The notes under the pieces are model-generated. The model was not told the origin of the DNA, ran no database searches, and saw only the letters and a list, made by a program, of their open reading frames with translations. From CAZPBO01 sp964584815 (GTDB lineage: Bacteria; Planctomycetota; SKW154): a stretch of DNA of 38,525 nt. How positions within the stretch are numbered: position 1 is the first letter of the stretch; every line of letters starts with the position of its first letter. Where the stretch lies: positions 1-38,525 of the forward strand of contig CAZPBO010000017.1 of NCBI GenBank assembly GCA_964584815.1, read 5' to 3'. The translations under genes and the position numbers were made by a program. Positions 1-10,038 of the stretch are shown here, piece after piece.

Positions 1-2229
1 GTCAACCCTGCTATGCTCTGGTTTCTGTCTCTGGTTTCCATTCCGATAATTATTTACATAATCAACCGCCAGCGGTTCAAGCGGATGTGGTGGGCGGCGA
101 TGGAGTTTTTGCTCCGTGCGATGAAGAAGAACCGTCGCCGCATCCGCGTTGAGAACCTGCTTCTGCTGATAATCCGCACGCTGATAGTGCTGCTTGCGGT
201 TCTGGCGGTTGCACGACCACAAATCGGCGCCGCCTTCTTAGGACCCCTTGCCCGCAAAAGCCGCAACTTCTTTTTCCTTCTGGACAACTCCTACTCAATG
301 GGCTACAAGGTGGGCGCCACCAGCGCCTTTGAGCGTGCGAAAAAGCAACTCAAGGGCATCCTTGACCACACCGTTCAGGACGGCGACATAGTCGTCTTTG
401 CGGTGATGAACGAAGGTCTGGAGAACTGGAACCGCTTCCACATCGGTGGTGAGGACGACCGCCAGCGCTTAAAAGACGCCATAAACGAAACGGTTTTAAG
501 CCATAGGGGAACGAACTATGTTCTGGCGCTGCGCCAGTTGTTCTTCGGGAAAAAATCGGTGATAGAGCGCCTAGGAGCGGCAAAGGAGAGGGAAAACATC
601 GTCGTTGCTGCCACCGACTGTCAGCAATGCGGCTGGTTCAAGGAAGGTGACCTCACATCTAAGGAGGTCAGGAGCGTTTTCGCGGAGTTGATAAAGCGCA
701 AGGTCGCGCTTCAGGTAATTGATGTCTCCGCGGAGGAGCCCATCAATGTCTCGGTGGATGACTTAAGACTTGAGTCGCAGGGGACAACGGTGGGGTTGAA
801 GTCGGGCGTGCCGCTGATAGCGACCTTTTACAACCGCTCAAGCCGCCAGTTAGACGGAACGGTAACGCTGATGGTTGATGATATGCCGCAGGAGACACGG
901 CGCGTTACGCTGCCCCAGAAGAAAGCCACAGCGCTGAAATTTGAATGCTCTTTTCCCGACAAGGGAGTGCATTATGTAACCGTTAAGTGGGACGCTGACC
1001 CTCTTGCGGCAGACGACTTCAGATACCTCGTCGTTGAGGCACGCGAGAAGATAGACCTCCTTGTCATAAACGGCAGACCATCTCCTGACCCCACAGAAGA
1101 CGAGGTGGTATTGGTGGAAAGCGCCTTAAGGGCTTTGCAGGAGGAAGGGGCAGGTGGGCTGCCTGTTTTTGACTATGAGGTGCGCACTGTGGGCGAATTT
1201 GAGGAACTGGCTTCTGCAGGCAGGCTGCGCAATTACCAGGTGATACTGCTCGCCAATGTTCCGTCAATGACGGTGGAAGCGTATGAGAACCTGAAAGAGT
1301 TTGTGAAAGCGGGCGGCGGAGTGCTCTACTTTATGGGCGACCGCGTTGACCCCATAACGCTCAACAAGACAATGTATGAGGACGGCAAAGGACTTCTGCC
1401 GTTTGAATGCGTTGATGTCTTCCCGAAACAGCGTCATCCGAAAGAGCGTTATCAGGTGGTGCTTGATGCGGAAGGGCATCCTGCACTTGTGGACATAGAG
1501 GCATACGCGACGACGATTCTGGATAAGCCTCGCGTGGAGCGTTACATCCGCGTTAAGGAGGAACCTCGCAAAGATGTGACTGTTCTTCTGCGTCTGACAG
1601 GTCAGAACCGCAGTCCTATTGTGGTGGAGCGCAAATTGGGGCGCGGGAGCGCTATCTTTGTTTTCACCTCCGCGAGTGTCGCTTGGAACAACTGGGGATG
1701 TCTGCAGTTTCTGCCCATCCTTTTATACGATACGCTTTATTATCTTTCCAGCCACGGCACGACAAAACGCAACTACAAGGTGGGTGAGCCGCTGTGGCTT
1801 GCGATACAGCAGGAGAGGATTGCTGACACTCAGGTTGAGATTTACCGCCCAGGGGAAGCGGAACCGCTAACAGAGGAGTTGAGCCAGCCGAAGCGTCTGG
1901 GCGCCCCATACGAACTGTTTTTTAAGAAGACCGACAAATCGGGGGTTTACCGCATTGTTTTCAACCCGCGACAGGACAGATGGGAAGATTATGCCGCCTT
2001 CAATCTTGACACAGAAGAGTCGGATGTAGCAAACCGCGTCTATGCCGACACCCTCAAAGAAGCCTATCCCAATTTGAGGGTTCGCGTAGACCGTCCTGGC
2101 AGAGGCGAGAAGGCGGCAAAGGATATAACCGCGAAGGCAGAAATATGGCGCACGCTTATAACGCTTGTTCTGCTTCTGCTTGCCGTTGAGATGATAGCCG
2201 CACTTCTCATTGGACGAAGGCACGCTTAA
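1..2229 (+). CDS. BatA-like von Willebrand factor A membrane protein, 5' end outside window
   Basis: The frame is open to the left edge. The first in-window ATG (position 13) is preceded by codons for V-N-P-A, which with the following MLWFLSL matches the usual N-terminus of BatA-type aerotolerance proteins (F-x-NPALLW), so the true start lies a few codons upstream. The N-terminal region has two membrane segments (about residues 6-20 and 55-72) separated by a basic stretch. A VWA domain follows, with the metal-site motif D-N-S-Y-S at residues 95-99 and later a Thr (HRGTNY) and an Asp (AATDCQ) that could complete the site. The C-terminal half resembles the amidotransferase-like region of planctomycetal VWA proteins and ends in a membrane helix just before the stop. 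It heads a run of five genes. MoxR and DUF58 genes often precede such clusters and may lie upstream. The family assignment is firm; the cellular role is not known. Confidence 0.85.
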   Translation, partial: VNPAMLWFLSLVSIPIIIYIINRQRFKRMWWAAMEFLLRAMKKNRRRIRVENLLLLIIRTLIVLLAVLAVARPQIGAAFLGPLARKSRNFFFLLDNSYSMGYKVGATSAFERAKKQLKGILDHTVQDGDIVVFAVMNEGLENWNRFHIGGEDDRQRLKDAINETVLSHRGTNYVLALRQLFFGKKSVIERLGAAKERENIVVAATDCQQCGWFKEGDLTSKEVRSVFAELIKRKVALQVIDVSAEEPINVSVDDLRLESQGTTVGLKSGVPLIATFYNRSSRQLDGTVTLMVDDMPQETRRVTLPQKKATALKFECSFPDKGVHYVTVKWDADPLAADDFRYLVVEAREKIDLLVINGRPSPDPTEDEVVLVESALRALQEEGAGGLPVFDYEVRTVGEFEELASAGRLRNYQVILLANVPSMTVEAYENLKEFVKAGGGVLYFMGDRVDPITLNKTMYEDGKGLLPFECVDVFPKQRHPKERYQVVLDAEGHPALVDIEAYATTILDKPRVERYIRVKEEPRKDVTVLLRLTGQNRSPIVVERKLGRGSAIFVFTSASVAWNNWGCLQFLPILLYDTLYYLSSHGTTKRNYKVGEPLWLAIQQERIADTQVEIYRPGEAEPLTEELSQPKRLGAPYELFFKKTDKSGVYRIVFNPRQDRWEDYAAFNLDTEESDVANRVYADTLKEAYPNLRVRVDRPGRGEKAAKDITAKAEIWRTLITLVLLLLAVEMIAALLIGRRHA

Positions 2230-2241
2230 GGAGCCAAGACA

Positions 2242-4728
2242 ATGGTAGGACTTCTGGCAAAGGTCGGGACCAAGCCGATAGAGGTGACACGGATTAAATG
2301 GCCTGGCGCCCCGCCGGGATGGGTGGTCGTGCTAATCTTTCTGGGGGTGATTGCCGGCGCTGTGGCGATATACCTCATTGAGCGCGGAATCGCCTCAAGG
2401 CGTTACAGGATGGGACTTGCGGTTCTGCGCACACTTGTTCTTGCCATAGCGCTTATAATCCTGTTTGAGCCGATAAAGTCCACGCAGCGCCACGAAGTGC
2501 GTCAGGGTATCACTCTTCTGCTACTTGACAACAGCCAGTCTATGCGTTTCAAGGACAACTACGATACTGCCACCGAACACTCCAAGAAGATGCTTAAAGG
2601 ATTGGAGACCGCGCTGAACATGGGGGACGACGAGATAAAGGAGAGTCCGCGTTACAAGTTGGTTCTTAAGGCGATGAACAAGTATAGGATTCTGCAGCGG
2701 CTTCTGCGTGAGAACAGGCTTCGCGTCTACACCTTCGGGAGCGGCAAGCCACGCCTTATTGCCGAAGCGGAGGAACGCAAAGGGAAGTTAAAGTTCCTTA
2801 TGACGAAAGAAGAGAAAGAAGAGAAACGGGACATTCCTGCACAGTTGAGCGACTTTCTCACTGCCACCGAACCGGAGACCCGTCTTCTTGACGCGATAAG
2901 CAGTGTTCTGAGGGAGATGCGCGGTCAGAAGGTGGCGGGAATAGTTTTGGTGTCGGATGGTCAGAACACCTCGCGAGAGGTTTCGGTGGAGGAGGTGACA
3001 GGGGCGGCGCGCAGACGCAACATCCCCATATACACTGTGGGTATCGGCGCTATCCTTCGCCCCAAGGACATTGAAATCGTCGCGCTGGATGCCCGTGAGG
3101 TCGTCCTCAAGGGCGACCAAGTCGCTTTCTCCGCCAAGATAAAGTCGCAGGGCTATGAAGGCGAGACGGTGGATTTGGTGCTTGATTTCGGCGGAGAGAA
3201 GATACAGAAGAGTGTAAAACTGCGTGGTAAAGGCGCTGTGCAGACCGAAACTCTGATGTTCCGTCCGCAAAAAGCCGGCGACTTCCGCGTCACTATGTCA
3301 GTTCCTGTGAAACCTGATGAGCAGTTCAAAGATAACAACTCTATGACCAAGCGCATACGCGTTGTGGAGGACAAAATAAAGGTTCTCTACATAGAGGGAT
3401 ATCCCCGTTGGGAGTATCGCTACTTAAAAAACGCCCTGATACGCGACCCGACCCTCAAAGTCTGGTGTATTCTGCAGGAAGCAACAGACAACTTCCGTCA
3501 GGAAACAAGCCCTGGGCTTGACCCGCTTCTCCAAATTCCACAAGACAAAGAGAAACTTCTCCGCAACTTCCATGTCATAGTGTTCGGTGATGTCAACCCC
3601 AACCATCTGAAATACGGTCTGACGAACGAACAGATGAAATGGATAAAGGAGTTTGTGGAGAAAGGCGGTGGTTTTGTGATGATAGCAGGCGAATACTACG
3701 CGCCCCACAAATATGTCAACACCCCAATTGAGGAGTTGCTGCCGATAATTCCCGAGAGTTTCTTGGGTGGCGTGATAATCCAGCGTGCCGAGACCGCCAA
3801 CCGCACTTTTCATATGCGCTTAACGCAGGCAGGACGCGAAAGTCTTGTGATGCGTCTTCTTGAGGACCCCGACGAGAACGCCGAACTATGGGAGGACCGC
3901 AACAAGCGTGAGGAGGACTCCCTACCGGGAATGTTCTGGTACTGCCCTGTGCGCAAGGCAAAACCGATAGCGGAGGTCTGGGCGGTTCACCCAACAGACC
4001 GAGACAGTCGTGGCAAACGCAAACCCATAATAGCGACCTGTCGTTACGGCAAGGGAACGGTGATATTTGTGGGGTTGGACGAGACTTGGCGTTGGCGTTT
4101 TGGGGTGGGCGACCTCTTTTTCTGGCGTTTCTGGTCGCAGGTAATACGCTACGCCGCAGCGCAAGCGCTTCTCGGAAAAGAAAAGCGCTTCAGCCTTCAC
4201 ACAGACCGTGAAACCTACCATGTCGGCAAAACCGTTACCCTCACCGCCTACATCCTTGATGAGCGCTATGAGCCATCCCGCGAGCCCAAACAGGTCGCCA
4301 CCGTTCAGTCTCCTGACGGCAAAAAGAAAGAGGTCGTTCTCAAACTTGACCCTAAAAACCCCGGTAACTATGTGGCGACCTTCAAACCGAAACGCTTGGG
4401 CGTCTATTCGGTCTGGCTTGGCGGAACAGAGGTGCAGCCGGAGGAGGCGCCCGCCCGCGCGCAGTTCCGCGTCGTCATCCCCTCCCTTGAAAAGCGCCAT
4501 CCTGAAATCAACGAAAAACTTCTTAAGAAGTTAGCCACCGCCACAGGTGGTCAATATCTCCCACTGTATGACATTGAGAAACTTCCACGCCAGATAAAGG
4601 CGATTCAGGAGTCAATACCCACTGATGTTCGCGAGGAGCCGCTTTGGGACAAATGGTGGATATTGGTTCTGTTCACAGGGCTGATAGCGGTTGAGTGGGT
4701 GCTGCGGCGCATGAGGCGTCTGCTATGA
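2242..4728 (+). CDS. Large membrane protein with VWA domain and amidotransferase-like region
   Basis: This 828-residue protein has two N-terminal membrane helices (about 26-47 and 58-77), a VWA domain with the MIDAS motif D-N-S-Q-S starting at residue 96 and a later VLVSDGQNTS strand, and a C-terminal helix near 803-820. The middle contains KVLYIEGYPRWEYRYLKNA, typical of the class-I-amidotransferase-like domain in planctomycetal VWA proteins, followed by a beta-sandwich-like periplasmic part. It starts 12 bases after the BatA-like gene with a GGAG ribosome site, and its stop overlaps the next ATG (ATGA). A paired role with the upstream VWA protein, for instance in a metal-dependent envelope complex, is inference from the neighbourhood. 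Confidence 0.83.
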   Translation: MVGLLAKVGTKPIEVTRIKWPGAPPGWVVVLIFLGVIAGAVAIYLIERGIASRRYRMGLAVLRTLVLAIALIILFEPIKSTQRHEVRQGITLLLLDNSQSMRFKDNYDTATEHSKKMLKGLETALNMGDDEIKESPRYKLVLKAMNKYRILQRLLRENRLRVYTFGSGKPRLIAEAEERKGKLKFLMTKEEKEEKRDIPAQLSDFLTATEPETRLLDAISSVLREMRGQKVAGIVLVSDGQNTSREVSVEEVTGAARRRNIPIYTVGIGAILRPKDIEIVALDAREVVLKGDQVAFSAKIKSQGYEGETVDLVLDFGGEKIQKSVKLRGKGAVQTETLMFRPQKAGDFRVTMSVPVKPDEQFKDNNSMTKRIRVVEDKIKVLYIEGYPRWEYRYLKNALIRDPTLKVWCILQEATDNFRQETSPGLDPLLQIPQDKEKLLRNFHVIVFGDVNPNHLKYGLTNEQMKWIKEFVEKGGGFVMIAGEYYAPHKYVNTPIEELLPIIPESFLGGVIIQRAETANRTFHMRLTQAGRESLVMRLLEDPDENAELWEDRNKREEDSLPGMFWYCPVRKAKPIAEVWAVHPTDRDSRGKRKPIIATCRYGKGTVIFVGLDETWRWRFGVGDLFFWRFWSQVIRYAAAQALLGKEKRFSLHTDRETYHVGKTVTLTAYILDERYEPSREPKQVATVQSPDGKKKEVVLKLDPKNPGNYVATFKPKRLGVYSVWLGGTEVQPEEAPARAQFRVVIPSLEKRHPEINEKLLKKLATATGGQYLPLYDIEKLPRQIKAIQESIPTDVREEPLWDKWWILVLFTGLIAVEWVLRRMRRLL

Positions 4729-6527
4729 GACCGTTGCTTTTGGTTATGACAACGCTCTCTGCTGCCTTCGCGCAGGAAACATCGCGCAATTCCCTCACCA
4801 TTCCACCCGCCACCAACACATCCGACACCCTCAAACAGATTGACGCGCTTATTAAGCGGAAAAATCACGACGCAGCGGCACTCCTCATCAATCGCGCTCT
4901 ACAGAACCCACTCTCCCTTGTAAAAACAGGCAAGACCACATATCACCCGTTATGGCTGCAGATAATGCGAAAAAAGAACACCTTTCCTGAAAAACTGCGT
5001 GCTATGCTGGCTGCTTTGCAGGAGCGGGAAGCGCGCGAGGCGCTAAGCGAAAAAAAGCAGACAGATGTCCAAAAACTACTCAAACTTGCACGCAGGTTTC
5101 CGTTTTCACTTTCAGCATATGAGGCTCTGGAGCACGCCGCCGACATCGCCTTTGAAGCAGGCAACACTCACCTCGCATATGCCATATACTCGCACATCCT
5201 CAAATCGGGCGCAAAAAGTCCGTCCTTAAAACAGAAATTGTCCGCCCTACAACGCCTCCTGCAATCATCAACAAAAACATCCGCCGCCTCGTTTCCTTCC
5301 GCCCGCTCGCTTAAAGTCAAAAAACGGTTCTGGCTCCCCACCGCCATCCGCGTAACACCAACTTTCTTCCCATCAACACCCACATCGCACCACTCATCAG
5401 CGCTTTACGCCTTTCAACGCTTTTATGTCGCCACCAACCGTTGTGTTGTTGAAATCAATCCCCAAACTCTCAAAAAAAGAGCATTCTATCCGCCGCAAGA
5501 CAGCGTCTATGGTTTTGTGGACTACGACTACTGTTCCACACTTTCTGTGTCTGAACGCTTCGTCTTAGCGCCGTTCGTGGTTTCCCTGACAAAAGAGCGC
5601 TTCAATGTTGGAATACCAGCCAAGGCTCGGATTCCGCTTCGCTCCGTTGCCGTCTTTGACAGAAAAACCGCAAAGTTTCTTTTCTGGCTTCACAAAGTCA
5701 AGGGGTTCAAGGGGCGGTTCGGCGATGTGCAATGGTCAATCCAGCAGCCGCCTGTTGTGGTCGGCTCCCTCGCTTATGGGGAGGTCAAAACTTACACCAA
5801 CACGATAAACTCCTACATTGCAGTGTTTGATTTGGCGGCGCGGAAACTGTTATCCGCCCAGATTTTTTGCTCAAACGGCGTTGAACTGACGCTGTGGGAA
5901 TTTATGGCGCGTGAGCCTCCCTCCACACCGCCCATCCTTTACGGCAGATACCTGTTTGTGGTCTCAAACCTCGGCGCCGTCGCTTGCTTTGATATATTCT
6001 CGCACAGCATTGTTTGGGTAAGCGAATATGAGCAGTTCCGCATTGTCTCGCGATTTCCATACACAAACTACCCGACATACCGCCGCTTCTGCTGGCTCTT
6101 CTCAAAGCCTGTTGTCGTAGACGGCGTTTTCGTGACAGCGCCGATAGACTCTCCATTTGTCTACGCTTTTGATGCTGCAACAGGCAAAATGCGGTGGCGT
6201 TTCCGCTACAACACCTTCGGCGCCGACCTGCGGCTGCTCCTGGGGTGTCTGGGAAAAGATGTCTTCCTTGTTGGCAAAAGGACCGTTTGCTTGAACGCAG
6301 AGACAGGAAAACTGCTCTGGTGTCGCGACGGGAACACACCTCTTGGAATGGCTGCTCGCACAAAGGAAGGTTTCCTCGTAACAGGATTGGAGGAGACACT
6401 TGAGGTAACGGAGTTTGGGGTGAGGAGTTGTCTGAATGTGAGGAGTCGTGGCAATCTGTGCAGCGGAGGGCGATATGTGCTTGTTGTGGGTGAGAAGGAG
6501 GCGGTGCTGTTGGAGAGCGAGGAATGA
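4725..6527 (+). CDS. Exported beta-propeller (PQQ-like repeat) protein
   Basis: The ATG at 4725 is preferred over an in-frame ATG at 4695 because it gives a signal peptide (MRPLLLVMTTLSAAFA, cleavage before QET) and sits in an ATGA overlap with the previous stop. The product has 600 residues. The first third is helical and lysine-rich and may be TPR-like. The rest has beta-propeller blades, of which the clearest are YAFDAATGKMRWRF and VCLNAETGKLLWC; both fit the PQQ/WD-like pattern of a strand, a short turn with A-x-T-G-K and a Trp. No active-site residues of PQQ dehydrogenases are evident, so a scaffold or binding role is more likely than catalysis. It is translationally coupled to both neighbours. 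Confidence 0.75.
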   Translation: MRPLLLVMTTLSAAFAQETSRNSLTIPPATNTSDTLKQIDALIKRKNHDAAALLINRALQNPLSLVKTGKTTYHPLWLQIMRKKNTFPEKLRAMLAALQEREAREALSEKKQTDVQKLLKLARRFPFSLSAYEALEHAADIAFEAGNTHLAYAIYSHILKSGAKSPSLKQKLSALQRLLQSSTKTSAASFPSARSLKVKKRFWLPTAIRVTPTFFPSTPTSHHSSALYAFQRFYVATNRCVVEINPQTLKKRAFYPPQDSVYGFVDYDYCSTLSVSERFVLAPFVVSLTKERFNVGIPAKARIPLRSVAVFDRKTAKFLFWLHKVKGFKGRFGDVQWSIQQPPVVVGSLAYGEVKTYTNTINSYIAVFDLAARKLLSAQIFCSNGVELTLWEFMAREPPSTPPILYGRYLFVVSNLGAVACFDIFSHSIVWVSEYEQFRIVSRFPYTNYPTYRRFCWLFSKPVVVDGVFVTAPIDSPFVYAFDAATGKMRWRFRYNTFGADLRLLLGCLGKDVFLVGKRTVCLNAETGKLLWCRDGNTPLGMAARTKEGFLVTGLEETLEVTEFGVRSCLNVRSRGNLCSGGRYVLVVGEKEAVLLESEE

Positions 6528-7588
6528 GGAAGGTGTTGGTTGCGGCGCTGATTCTTGGGTTTGTGTGGGCGGATGAGCCACGCTGGCTGGGCGGCGATGT
6601 CTTAAAGAGGCGTGTGCGGCGTGGTGTGGAGGCAGCGCTTGCCTATCTTGCCCGCACCCAGCAACCCGACGGCTCCTGGAAAGACATCATCGGACGCAAA
6701 GTCTGCGACCTGTATGTGGGGCATTATGATAAACATATCGGTGTTACGGCGCTTGCGTGTATGGCGTTTCTGGCGCACGGCGACCTTCCCGGTCGCGGAC
6801 GCTACGCCAAAGTCGTGGAACGCGGTCTTGATTTCATCTTAAAGCATATTGACGAGAACGGCTACATTTCCTACAGCAACAGCAGGATGTATAGCCACGC
6901 GTTTGCGACGCTTTTTTTGGCGGAGGTATACGGTATGGCGCGGCGGGACGACTTGAGGGACAAGTTGATAAAAGCGGTGCGCGCGATAGAAAGGGCGCAG
7001 AACCGTTACGGCGGCTGGCGTTATTTGCCCACCTCTATAGACGCAGACATATCGGTGACGGTGTGTCAGATTATGGCTTTGCGGGCAGCGCATAATGCCG
7101 GTATCCATGTGAACAAAAATGTGATTGACAAGGCGATTAAGTATGTGAAAAAGAGCGCCACACCCACAGGCGGTTTCCGTTACCAGATATACGACTCTGA
7201 GGGTAGACGGATATTCGGACGGGTTAGTTTCGCGCTGACGGCAGCGGGGGTTGTGGCGCTGCAGGGAGCAGGCAAGTACGACAGTCCCGAGGTGCGCCGA
7301 GGACTCTCCTACCTGCGCAATCAGTTCCTCCTCAACCACTTCCCCCCGCCCCACCATATGCGCACAACCTTTGAGTACTTCTATGCTCACTACTATGCGA
7401 TACAGGCGGTCTATGTCGCCGGCGGTCAACTCTGGCGTGATTGGTGGAAACGGATTGCAAACGAACTCTTAAACGGGCAATATGAAGATGGCAGATGGCA
7501 GGATGTGGTGGGACCAAATTATGCGACCGCAATGGCGGCGCTGATTCTGCAAATACCAAACGGCTATCTGCCGATATTCCAGAGATGA
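6524..7588 (+). CDS. Exported prenyltransferase/squalene-cyclase-like repeat protein
   Basis: A short signal peptide (MRKVLVAALILGFVWA, cut before DEP) is followed by an alpha/alpha-toroid-type repeat protein of about 335 residues. At least four repeat motifs are visible: RTQQPDGSWKD, QNRYGGWRYLP, TPTGGFRYQ and NGQYEDGRWQD. They have the QW-like spacing of the prenyltransferase and squalene oxidase repeat family. I do not see the DxDD acid motif of class II terpene cyclases, and the protein is exported, so terpene cyclisation is unlikely. Related proteins are common in Planctomycetota next to VWA genes and their function is unknown. The start overlaps the previous stop (ATGA). Confidence 0.8.
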   Translation: MRKVLVAALILGFVWADEPRWLGGDVLKRRVRRGVEAALAYLARTQQPDGSWKDIIGRKVCDLYVGHYDKHIGVTALACMAFLAHGDLPGRGRYAKVVERGLDFILKHIDENGYISYSNSRMYSHAFATLFLAEVYGMARRDDLRDKLIKAVRAIERAQNRYGGWRYLPTSIDADISVTVCQIMALRAAHNAGIHVNKNVIDKAIKYVKKSATPTGGFRYQIYDSEGRRIFGRVSFALTAAGVVALQGAGKYDSPEVRRGLSYLRNQFLLNHFPPPHHMRTTFEYFYAHYYAIQAVYVAGGQLWRDWWKRIANELLNGQYEDGRWQDVVGPNYATAMAALILQIPNGYLPIFQR

Positions 7589-7602
7589 TAAGGAGGTTTA
7601 AG

Positions 7603-9846
7603 ATGTCGGAGTTGCACAAGTATGTAGAGGCGCTTTATATACCGATAACCAAAGCGCGGCGTCAGATGAACACATATAATGTCTTAAACGGTCTTGCGCT
7701 TGTGGTGATAACGGTTCTCCTGTGTGCGGGGGCGACACTGCTTTTTGACTGGGCAACGCCGATGCCGGCGGGTGCGCGGTTTGTCCTCTCGCTTGTCTGT
7801 CTTGGAATTGTGGTTTATGTTTTTGCGAGATGGATGGTGAAGCCATTGACGCGCCGTGTGACAGCAGACCAAGCGGCATTAGCCATTGAAGCGCGATACC
7901 CCGAACTCAAAAGCGCCCTTATATCAGCGGTCCAGTTTGGAAGACTTCTCGCAAACCCCAAGAAATTGGAAGAGTTCTACGAGTCGGCGGCGCTGGCTGC
8001 CCTCACCGTAAAAGAGACCGCAAAACGGGTCTACAAGATGAGCGTTTCCGGAATTGTGAACTGGCTGCCGACCGTAAAACTCTGGGCTGTGGCGGGAGTG
8101 TTACTGCTTGCGGCAGGTCTCTACACGATGGTCTATCCCGAAAATGTGCGGCTGTGGCTTGAGCGCTTCTTCACCCCGTTCAGCGCAAGAGACTGGCCGC
8201 AACTGTATCAACTGGTCGTGAAACACCCCACAAAACAGGTGACCATTCTGGCAAAGGGCGACTCACTCACCGTTGATGTCCTTTCCTGCGGTCGTAGACA
8301 CCCTGACACCGTCACCCTCTACACTATGGTGAAAGATGAAAAAGGCAAATGGCAGGGGTTCTGGGAAAGCACACCGATGGAGTCCATCGGCAGCACCCGC
8401 TTCCGCAAAAAACTGGAAAACATAGTAACCGATATGAAGTTCTACGCCGAAGCAGGAGACGCCACAACGCCTGTATTTCGGATAAATGTGAAAGAGCGTC
8501 CGTTCATTGAACGCATCACACTCAATCTGCATTACCCCGAATATATGAAACGCAAAGACGATGTGGCGTATCAGGGCTCACTGCGCGTTCCGCAGGGAAC
8601 AAAAATCACGATGACGGTTGTGGTCTCAACAAAACTGCGCAAAGCGGTTTTCAAGGTGAAGCCGACAGGACAGCCCGAACGCGAGGTGAAAGTAATTGAG
8701 GAGTCAGACTTAAAGGAGACAGAGATTGAGGTTACTCAAGGCAAAAAGAAGATAAAAGAGAAGCGTTACTGCTTTGTCTGTGAGAGGGTTGCCGACACAT
8801 CCTTTCAGTATTGGTTTGAGTTGACGGACACGGAGGGATTCAACAACTACGAAGGAGCGCGTCCGCAGATTTTCCGTATTCGCGTTGTGGAGGACCAGCC
8901 ACCGTCGTTGAAGTTCCTAAAGCCTGGGCGTTCGGTGCGGATGACCGAGAGTGCGGTAGTGCCGATGGTGCTACGCGTCACCGACGACTACGGTGTGGAG
9001 GAGGTCTCCATATGCTACTTTAAGCGGAAGCAGACCGAGCGTGCAGCGGCTGCCAAAAATGTCAAATCCACCATCCTTGACCCAGAAAAACTCGGCTACA
9101 AGGGCAAACAGCGGGCGGAACTCCCCTTTGAGTTTGATATTAAGAAACTGACAGGCGCAAAACCAGGCGAGGAGGTGGTCTACTACGCCGTGGGTAAAGA
9201 CGGTTGCACTACCCGCAACAAGAACGGGCGCTCATACAACTTTGTGATAACGATAGTGACGGCGGATGAGTTGTTGGCGGAATACGAACGGGCGATACAG
9301 AGACTACGCGACCGCCTTGAACGCTGTCTTCGCCAAGAGCGCATAATATCCGATAAGTTGCGGATACTGGCGGAGGACCTGACGGCGGGCAGACGCAAGG
9401 TGGGCGAGGAACCCCTGAAGCGAATACTGCTTAAAACAGAGTCCGACCAACGCGACCTGACCGCATCTTTCAGCCTCTCTTACGAGGATGTCCAAAACAC
9501 CCTTGAGGGTCTGACCATAAACCGCCTTGGCGATGAGAAGATGAAATCATCGCTGAAGCAGATATCCGGCGCACTCAACGACCTCGCCCAAACCACAAGT
9601 CCGCAGGCTGCCACAAAAATCAATGTTGCCCGCAACAAGAAAAGCAAAAAAGAGATGGTCTCCGCCCTTGACGACGCCGCCCTGCAAACCACAGAAGTCG
9701 CAGAAGCCATCCAGCAAATCCTCGGTATGCTATCAGAATACACGACCCTGTCGCGCATCTACAATCAGACACGCCAGATGAAGCGGGAGCAGGATGAGAT
9801 ATTCAAGAAGATACAGGAGTTGCTGAAACGGATTTTGGGGAAATAA
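7603..9846 (+). CDS. Large membrane protein with C-terminal coiled coil, DUF4175-like
   Basis: The ATG at 7603 follows a strong AAGGAGG site at 7590-7596. An upstream in-frame opening would lie inside the preceding gene and was rejected. The product has 747 residues. Three membrane helices are visible in the first 200 residues (about 23-47, 52-75 and 150-175). The middle is a series of beta-rich domains (residues about 215-540, with stretches such as YAEAGDATTPVFRI and VVYYAVGKDG), probably periplasmic Ig-like folds. The last 200 residues are highly charged and helical, with coiled-coil character. The layout resembles the large DUF4175-type proteins found in VWA clusters; that family name is a tentative match by architecture. 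It is the last gene of the cluster. Confidence 0.7.
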   Translation: MSELHKYVEALYIPITKARRQMNTYNVLNGLALVVITVLLCAGATLLFDWATPMPAGARFVLSLVCLGIVVYVFARWMVKPLTRRVTADQAALAIEARYPELKSALISAVQFGRLLANPKKLEEFYESAALAALTVKETAKRVYKMSVSGIVNWLPTVKLWAVAGVLLLAAGLYTMVYPENVRLWLERFFTPFSARDWPQLYQLVVKHPTKQVTILAKGDSLTVDVLSCGRRHPDTVTLYTMVKDEKGKWQGFWESTPMESIGSTRFRKKLENIVTDMKFYAEAGDATTPVFRINVKERPFIERITLNLHYPEYMKRKDDVAYQGSLRVPQGTKITMTVVVSTKLRKAVFKVKPTGQPEREVKVIEESDLKETEIEVTQGKKKIKEKRYCFVCERVADTSFQYWFELTDTEGFNNYEGARPQIFRIRVVEDQPPSLKFLKPGRSVRMTESAVVPMVLRVTDDYGVEEVSICYFKRKQTERAAAAKNVKSTILDPEKLGYKGKQRAELPFEFDIKKLTGAKPGEEVVYYAVGKDGCTTRNKNGRSYNFVITIVTADELLAEYERAIQRLRDRLERCLRQERIISDKLRILAEDLTAGRRKVGEEPLKRILLKTESDQRDLTASFSLSYEDVQNTLEGLTINRLGDEKMKSSLKQISGALNDLAQTTSPQAATKINVARNKKSKKEMVSALDDAALQTTEVAEAIQQILGMLSEYTTLSRIYNQTRQMKREQDEIFKKIQELLKRILGK

Positions 9847-9850
9847 CTCC

Positions 9851-9892
9851 GCCGGGCAGGGCTGCCGGCAGCGCCTGCGGGTTGTGCCGCAG
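9851..9892. other. Two GC-rich hairpins in the intergenic region
   Basis: Directly after the stop at 9846 there are two inverted repeats. One spans 9851-9869, pairing GCCGG-CAG with CTG-CCGGC around a bulge. The other is a perfect 6-bp stem, CTGCGG (9875-9880) with CCGCAG (9887-9892), with a 6-base loop. Neither is followed by a T-run; the second is followed by AAAA. They may protect the 3' end of the upstream message or slow polymerase before the terminator-like hairpin at 9920. Confidence 0.35.
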
Positions 9893-9915
9893 CAAAATCG
9901 GGTAACTCAATCCCA

Positions 9916-9938
9916 TTTTCGGTCACATTGACCGTTTT
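9916..9938 (+). terminator. Weak intrinsic terminator candidate
   Basis: A perfect 6-bp stem, CGGTCA (9920-9925) with TGACCG (9929-9934), closes a 3-base loop and is followed by TTTT. The stem is short and the T-run minimal, so termination may be partial. It lies between the VWA-type cluster and the kinase-fusion gene. Confidence 0.4.
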
Positions 9939-10038
9939 CATATCGTAAAAGACGGCGCCATCGTGTATTTTGTATGCGGAGGCGGAGCGGCGGCGTTCGC
10001 CACAGACCCGTCTCCGTCTGCTGAATTGGAGTGACGCC

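Noticed and set aside
6524..7588. Terpene cyclase
   Set aside because: The repeat motifs fit the fold, but the protein is exported and the DxDD catalytic motif is not seen.
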